From Candidatus Poseidonia sp. (GTDB lineage Archaea; Thermoplasmatota; Poseidoniia; Poseidoniales; Poseidoniaceae), in the NCBI GenBank assembly GCA_030827475.1, contig JAUREJ010000022.1, positions 1-33,065 on the forward strand: 33,065 nt of DNA, in the 5' to 3' direction. A program made the translations under genes and the position numbers. Positions 32,937-33,065 of the stretch are shown piece after piece. A model generated the notes under the pieces. That model did no database searches, had not been told where the DNA came from, and worked only from the letters and a program-made list of their open reading frames with translations. How positions within the stretch are numbered: the stretch's first letter is position 1; each line of letters opens with the position of its first letter.

Positions 32937-33065
32937 ATGCAGAAGTTTGCTTTGTTGATCGCCGTGCTCTTATTTTCAACAGCCTGTTCTGAATTTTCAC
33001 AAAACTCATCACTGGACGAGTCTCACCAAATCCGATTTTCTCACGATGCCCAAGATGACGAATTT
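32937..33065 (+). CDS. Lipoprotein, N-terminal part only (gene runs off the right edge)
   Basis: An open frame of 43 codons to the window end. It starts MQKFALLIAVLLFSTACSEF: a short basic start, a hydrophobic core and an STAC lipobox with the lipidated Cys near residue 17. A polar Ser/Asn/Asp-rich region follows. The coding sequence and its upstream region are AT-richer than the rest of the window, and its signal peptide is of a simple bacterial style. This could mark the start of a differently derived segment. The function cannot be judged from the fragment. Confidence 0.65.
   Translation, partial: MQKFALLIAVLLFSTACSEFSQNSSLDESHQIRFSHDAQDDEF

Overview
The window looks like a chromosomal segment of a marine group II euryarchaeon (Candidatus Poseidoniales) or a close relative. 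The information-processing genes are archaeal: EF-1A next to ribosomal protein uS10, ribosomal protein eS8, SRP19, a family B DNA polymerase, a Gins51-type replication protein and an MCT-1/Tma20-like PUA protein. Many envelope proteins have lipoboxes, PKD-like and jelly-roll-like domains and acidic linkers. Several promoters have a TATA box 25-30 bases before the start codon (leaderless type), while translation genes have strong Shine-Dalgarno sites. The lineage is inferred from gene content, not from a phylogeny. Coding is dense, on both strands, and no gap longer than about 200 bases lacks a gene. I saw no CRISPR array, insertion sequence, rRNA gene or integrase.

Layout. 1-3746 (minus): a presenilin-type intramembrane aspartyl protease with a large inserted ectodomain, then serS, then a truncated lipoprotein gene. 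3819-6270 (plus): folC and a dCMP deaminase gene overlapping by four bases, then a two-helix membrane protein. 6348-8168 (minus): a GIDE-like membrane protein, next to tRNA-Leu(CAA) at 8295-8376. 8410-14769 (minus): a 2119-residue surface protein, divergent from a GINS gene (14889-15890). The region between the latter two carries two short dyads. 15988-23152 (minus): uS10, EF-1A, pyruvate kinase, a PKD lipoprotein and DNA polymerase B, in at least two transcription units. 23302-24318 (plus): ilvE. 24303-26371 (minus): a cupredoxin, SRP19, eS8 and a fumarylacetoacetate-hydrolase-family enzyme. 26414-27596 (plus): the PUA protein and a small anchored exported protein. 27598-31451 (minus): three unassigned genes, including a membrane protein with an N-terminal SAP domain. 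31552-32742 (plus): a RimK-like ATP-grasp ligase fused to a TrkA-C/RCK-C-like domain. The right edge is AT-richer and starts another lipoprotein gene.

Functional themes. FolC and dCMP deaminase both feed thymidylate synthesis. PolB and Gins51 belong to the replisome. EF-1A, uS10, eS8, SRP19, SerRS, tRNA-Leu and the PUA protein serve translation and protein targeting. Much of the rest is envelope biology. The most unusual items are the presenilin-fold protease with a propeller-like domain between TM3 and TM4, the membrane-anchored SAP protein, the RimK/TrkA-C fusion and the twin dyads upstream of the giant surface protein. I found no clearly new multi-gene system, so these are leads from single genes or sites.
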